The notes below the pieces were generated by a model. The model searched no databases. It saw only the letters and a list, made by a program, of their open reading frames with translations, and had not been told where the DNA came from. DNA of 64,000 nucleotides from Achromobacter insolitus (GTDB lineage Bacteria > Pseudomonadota > Gammaproteobacteria > Burkholderiales > Burkholderiaceae_B), in assembly GCF_002209555.1 (NCBI RefSeq), contig NZ_NJIF01000005.1:62001-126000 (forward strand). Direction: 5' to 3'. This document shows, one piece after another, positions 61,209 through 64,000 of the stretch; the stretch's first letter is position 1; each line of letters opens with the position of its first letter. The translations under genes were made by a program, and so were the position numbers.

Positions 61209-62070
61209 GCGCGTCTCCTAGTTCGTCGATGGCAGGCTCTTGCTCCACCGTATTGATCAATGACCCGATGCCGGGGATCTCGACCTCCAGCGTGTCGCCC
61301 ACGCGCATGAAGCGCGGCGGCTTGCGGCTGGAGCCGACGCCTTCGGGCGTCCCCGTGGCGATCACGTCACCGGGCGACAGCCGCGTGAAGCTGCTGATGT
61401 ACGCAATCAGCTCGGGAATGGGGAAGATCAGGTCGGATACCTGGCCGTGCTGCATGACCTCGCCATTGAGCCGGGAAATGACCTCCAGCCCTGATGGATC
61501 GCCGATCTCGTCGGCAGTCACCAGACAGGGACCCAGCGCGCCGCTGCGCTCGAAGTTCTTGCCAGGCGTCACCTGCGCGTTGTGCTTCTGGAAGTCGCGC
61601 ACGGAGTTCTCGGCCATGCAGGTGTATCCCGCGACATGCGCCAGCGCATTTTCAGCCGGGATATGGCGGCCGCCCCGGCCTATCACGACGGCCAGCTCGG
61701 CTTCGTAGTCGAACCGGTCGGACGCGCGCGGCTTCCAGACCGCCGCCCCGTGCCCCACGAAGCTGTCCGCAAAGCGCGCGAACAACGAAGGGTGCGCCGG
61801 CAGTTCGCGGCCAGCCTCCGCGACGTGGCGACCATAGTTCAGTCCCACGCAGAGAATCTTGCGCGGCGCCACCACCGGGGGCAGCAAACGCAGCCCGGCC
61901 ACGGACAGACAGGGTTGGCCCTCTGTCTCGGCGGCCCGCGCGATCTGATCCACGCCCGCCTCCAGCGCCGCGACCATGTCGGGCCAAACCTGCGTCAGCA
62001 CCACGACTTCCGTACCGCGCAACATGCCCCAGGCGTTGCGGCCTGCCTGAACGAAGCTGATGAGCTTCAT
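61201..62070 (-). CDS. Fumarylacetoacetate hydrolase family protein (fumarylpyruvate hydrolase-like)
   Basis: 289 residues from ATG at 62070, which follows AGGAG. FAH-fold landmarks: ILCVGLNYGRHVAEAGRELP, the divalent-metal residues in DRFDYEAELAVVIGRGGRHI (Glu, Glu) and GYTCMAENSVRDFQKH (Asp), RLNGEVMQHGQVSDLIFPIP and LSPGDVIATGTPEGVGSSRK. It is the first gene of the operon and divergent from the GntR gene. It probably hydrolyses the ring-cleavage 2,4-dioxo acid into pyruvate and a second acid, like fumarylpyruvate hydrolase NagK. Confidence 0.9.
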   Translation of the reverse strand: MKLISFVQAGRNAWGMLRGTEVVVLTQVWPDMVAALEAGVDQIARAAETEGQPCLSVAGLRLLPPVVAPRKILCVGLNYGRHVAEAGRELPAHPSLFARFADSFVGHGAAVWKPRASDRFDYEAELAVVIGRGGRHIPAENALAHVAGYTCMAENSVRDFQKHNAQVTPGKNFERSGALGPCLVTADEIGDPSGLEVISRLNGEVMQHGQVSDLIFPIPELIAYISSFTRLSPGDVIATGTPEGVGSSRKPPRFMRVGDTLEVEIPGIGSLINTVEQEPAIDELGDAHD

Positions 62071-62094
62071 GTAGTCTCCTGTGCCTCTTGCGGA

Positions 62095-62238
62095 AATCGC
62101 ATGCATTGATGGATTTCTTTGCATGCATTTCTAGCCTTATTCGTACTAGAACCGCCGTTTTTCCGAATTATTGCATGCAATTTTGATAAATCGCAAGGAC
62201 AAATGGATTTTCTTATGCCCTATTGCATGCAATTTTGA
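62095..62238. promoter_or_regulatory. Array of GCATGC-centred operator palindromes for the divergent GntR gene and aromatic operon
   Basis: Perfect ATTGCATGCAAT palindromes lie at 62170-62181 and 62222-62233, each inside an 18-base direct repeat TATTGCATGCAATTTTGA (62169-62186 and 62221-62238). A third site TTTGCATGCATTT is centred at 62123.5 and a fourth, weaker CGCATGCATTG at 62101.5. The centres of sites at 62123.5, 62175.5 and 62227.5 are exactly 52 bases apart. The array covers the 215-base gap between the divergent gntR and the catabolic operon and is the likely binding region of the GntR protein. Confidence 0.85.
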
Positions 62239-62285
62239 CGGTACACTGAAAGCCCCAACAGACTGGAACGAGCCCGCATCTCGCT

Positions 62286-63017
62286 ATGGCCGCACAAATC
62301 GATAAAGTCATTTCGGAACTCCGCGACATGGTGCTTTCGGGCGTGCTGCAGCCCGGGGAACGCGTGGTCGAATTGCAGTTTTCGGCACGTTTGGGCGTCT
62401 CGCGCACCCCGCTGCGCATTGCCCTGACCGAACTGGAAAAGGAAGGCCTGCTGGAGCGGCTGCCTTCGCGCGGATTCCGGGTACGGGCCTTCACCGTGGA
62501 CGAGATCGGCGATGCGGTGGACGTGCGTGGTGTGCTCGAGGGCATGGCGGCCCGCCTCCTGGCGGAGCGCGGCGCCTCACAGGAGGTACTGGACCGTCTG
62601 TCAGAGGCCGTGGAGGAAGGACGCGCCCTGCTGGCCCCCGCCCGCCGCGATCTCAACACCACCGTGGATGCCCGCGCCTGGGGGCAGATCAACCGCCGCT
62701 TCCACGAAATCCTGTGCGAGGCCGCGGGCAACCGCGCGCTGCTGTCGGCGCTGGAACATAACAACAAGACCCCCTTGGCCGGCCCCGCCGCGCTGACACT
62801 GCCGTCGACCCCGTCCCTGCTGGAAACGCCGTTCGTACTGCGCGCGCAAGCGGATCACGAAGACCTGCTGCGCGCCATTACGCGCCGCGAAGCCGTGCGT
62901 GCCGAAAACCTGATGCGCGAACACGCCTACCGCAGCCGCGAAAACAAGCGCGTGCTGCTGGAATCCCTGCGCGGCGCCCTGCCCGCCCAACCCATGCTGT
63001 CGGACGCCAGCGCTTGA
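62286..63017 (+). CDS. GntR-family transcriptional regulator (FCD type)
   Basis: 243 residues. Winged helix-turn-helix at about 1-70 (KVISELRDMVLSGVLQPGER, ELQFSARLGVSRTPLRIALT, KEGLLERLPSRGFRVRAFTV) and an FCD helical effector domain with the metal-binding pattern in GQINRRFHEILCEAAGNRAL and ADHEDLLRAITRREAVRAEN. It is divergent from the aromatic operon and should repress it by binding the ATTGCATGCAAT palindromes in the gap. The inducer is probably an aromatic or pathway intermediate (inference). Confidence 0.94.
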   Translation: MAAQIDKVISELRDMVLSGVLQPGERVVELQFSARLGVSRTPLRIALTELEKEGLLERLPSRGFRVRAFTVDEIGDAVDVRGVLEGMAARLLAERGASQEVLDRLSEAVEEGRALLAPARRDLNTTVDARAWGQINRRFHEILCEAAGNRALLSALEHNNKTPLAGPAALTLPSTPSLLETPFVLRAQADHEDLLRAITRREAVRAENLMREHAYRSRENKRVLLESLRGALPAQPMLSDASA

Positions 63018-63051
63018 CAAGCGCGATGCCCGCCCAGAACATAGCCATATC

Positions 63052-63162
63052 CACCCGGGGCGCTTCGACAAGAGGCTGAGACGCCGCTGGCGCGGGCCAA
63101 ACACCCACGCAGCGCGGCAACCCGTTGAACCTGATCCAGGCAATGCTGGCGTAGGGAGGGTG
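63052..63162 (+). ncRNA. TPP riboswitch (THI element)
   Basis: Conserved TPP-aptamer elements are in order: GGCTGAGA at 63074-63081, ACCCGTTGAACCTGATCCAG at 63120-63139, and GCTGGCGTAGGGA at 63145-63157. The closing helix P1 pairs CACCC (63052-63056) with GGGTG (63158-63162). It lies 92 bases upstream of thiM and should repress it when thiamine pyrophosphate is bound. No U-run terminator follows, so control is more likely at translation initiation. Confidence 0.95.
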
Positions 63163-63254
63163 CCGAACCGCTTGCGCGCCGCGCCTCAGTCCGCCGGCTC
63201 CGCCGCTCCTCCGGCCCTCCGCCCGCCCTGGATCCCCACGACAGGGCCCAAGGC

Positions 63255-64000
63255 ATGCCATTCATCCCCGATCTTTCCGCCCAGGCGCTCGTCTCGCGCG
63301 ACCTGTACGCAGCGCTGCGCCGCGACGCGCCCCTGGTGCAGTGCCTGACCAATTTCGTTTCCATGAACACCGCGGCCAACGTGCTGCTGGCCGTAGGCGC
63401 ATCGCCCGCCATGGTGCATGCCCAAGAGGAAGCACCCGAGTTCGCGCGCGTCTGCGGCGCGGTGGTGATCAACATCGGCACCCTTTCCTCGCCCTGGCTG
63501 GACAGCATGCTGTTGACCGCTGCCTCGGCCAACGAGGCCGGCATTCCTTGGGTGCTGGATCCGGTGGCCCATCACGCCACCGCATTTCGTCGAGACGCCG
63601 TCCGGCGCTTGCTGGACCTGCGGCCCACCATCATCCGGGGCAATGCCTCGGAGATCATCGCGCTGGCCGGAGGCCAGAGCGCAAGCATGGGCGTGGACGC
63701 GCGCGACGCGGTCGCGCAGGCGGAGGAATCGGCGCATGCCATAGCGGTCCGCCAAGCCACGGTGGTGGCCGTTACCGGTGAAACCGATTTCGTCACGGAC
63801 GGCACGCGCGCCGTCCGCATTGCTGGCGGGTCCCCCCTGATGCCGCGCGTCACGGCCACAGGCTGCGCGCTGACCGCGACGGTTGGCGCCTTTGCGGCCG
63901 TATCCAGGAATGACCCTTGGGCGGCGGCAATAGCCGCCCTATCGTGCTTCGCAATCGCGGGCCAGCGCGCCGGCGCGGCAGCGCAAGGGCCCGGATCCTT
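63255..64000 (+). CDS. thiM: Hydroxyethylthiazole kinase, C-terminus cut off by the window
   Basis: At least 248 residues; the frame is open at the right edge. ThiM phosphorylates 4-methyl-5-(2-hydroxyethyl)thiazole in thiamine salvage. Substrate-side motif VQCLTNFVSMNTAANVLLAV (about 29-48), GIPWVLDPVAHHATAFRRDA, PTIIRGNASEIIALAGG, VAVTGETDFVTDG and the catalytic ATGCALTATVGAFAA with its cysteine. Located behind a TPP riboswitch; thiD or thiE probably follows beyond the edge. AAGG precedes the ATG at 63255. Confidence 0.95.
   Translation, partial: MPFIPDLSAQALVSRDLYAALRRDAPLVQCLTNFVSMNTAANVLLAVGASPAMVHAQEEAPEFARVCGAVVINIGTLSSPWLDSMLLTAASANEAGIPWVLDPVAHHATAFRRDAVRRLLDLRPTIIRGNASEIIALAGGQSASMGVDARDAVAQAEESAHAIAVRQATVVAVTGETDFVTDGTRAVRIAGGSPLMPRVTATGCALTATVGAFAAVSRNDPWAAAIAALSCFAIAGQRAGAAAQGPGS

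Noticed and set aside
59016..61256. 746-residue plus-strand open frame opposite the bicupin and OCD genes
   Set aside because: Antisense shadow across two well-supported genes on the minus strand; composition is Arg/His/Gln-rich and no family motif appears.
1..64000. CRISPR arrays, insertion sequences, prophage or tRNA genes
   Set aside because: I looked for regularly spaced repeats, transposase or integrase motifs and tRNA-like cloverleafs and found none.

Overview
The window reads as ordinary chromosome of a high-GC betaproteobacterium in the Alcaligenaceae, most likely Achromobacter or a close Bordetella relative. This is inferred from the dense coding, the two orphan Bug (TctC-type) periplasmic binding proteins, the two TRAP systems, the single large PurL, and the many small catabolic operons each with its own LysR, LacI or GntR regulator. 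I see no insertion sequence, prophage, CRISPR array, tRNA or rRNA.

Layout. 1-2009: orphan Bug protein plus a BAAT-type acyl hydrolase (cut by the window edge). 2256-6154: DUF1415 protein, M20 peptidase, chemoreceptor. 6279-10305: Fur-box-preceded FecI-type sigma factor, FecR anti-sigma factor and TonB-dependent siderophore receptor. 10387-14436: purL. 14793-17750: three-gene TRAP transporter. 17889-21826: greB, PHP phosphoesterase, alpha/beta hydrolase, cyclopropane fatty acid synthase. 21893-24619: GMC oxidoreductase with divergent LysR. 24620-27839: assimilatory nitrite reductase nirBD behind a leader with a strong terminator hairpin. 27855-30892: BTAD/TolB-like/TPR regulator divergent from a methyltransferase. 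31112-36186: LysR, polar amino acid ABC transporter and D-amino-acid transaminase. 36303-43654: LacI regulator divergent from TRAP transporter, VOC protein, RuBisCO-like protein and DUF1537 acid-sugar kinase. 43731-48594: TonB-domain protein, ComEC, BenE transporter. 48753-54077: amidohydrolase and an SsuABC-type transporter with two different permeases. 54151-62070: nine-gene aromatic catabolic operon (FAH hydrolase, ornithine-cyclodeaminase-like protein, bicupin, ring-hydroxylating oxygenase beta/alpha, Rieske ferredoxin, reductase, SnoaL-like protein, Bug protein) divergent from a GntR regulator. 63052-64000: TPP riboswitch and partial thiM.

Most notable are three loci. (1) The RuBisCO-like protein/DUF1537 kinase pair resembles the OiaX/OiaK pair of D-apionate catabolism but comes with its own TRAP importer and a VOC protein and without the dehydrogenases of the known pathway. 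(2) The oxygenase operon looks like a salicylate/gentisate pathway, but has an ornithine-cyclodeaminase-like enzyme, no maleylpyruvate isomerase, and a bicupin whose metal motif lies in the C-terminal rather than the N-terminal cupin. Its control region carries GCATGC-centred palindromes, three of them exactly 52 bp apart. (3) The nirB leader combines a perfect 16-bp inverted repeat, two GCAA-loop hairpins and an intrinsic terminator just before the start codon, which points to attenuation control.
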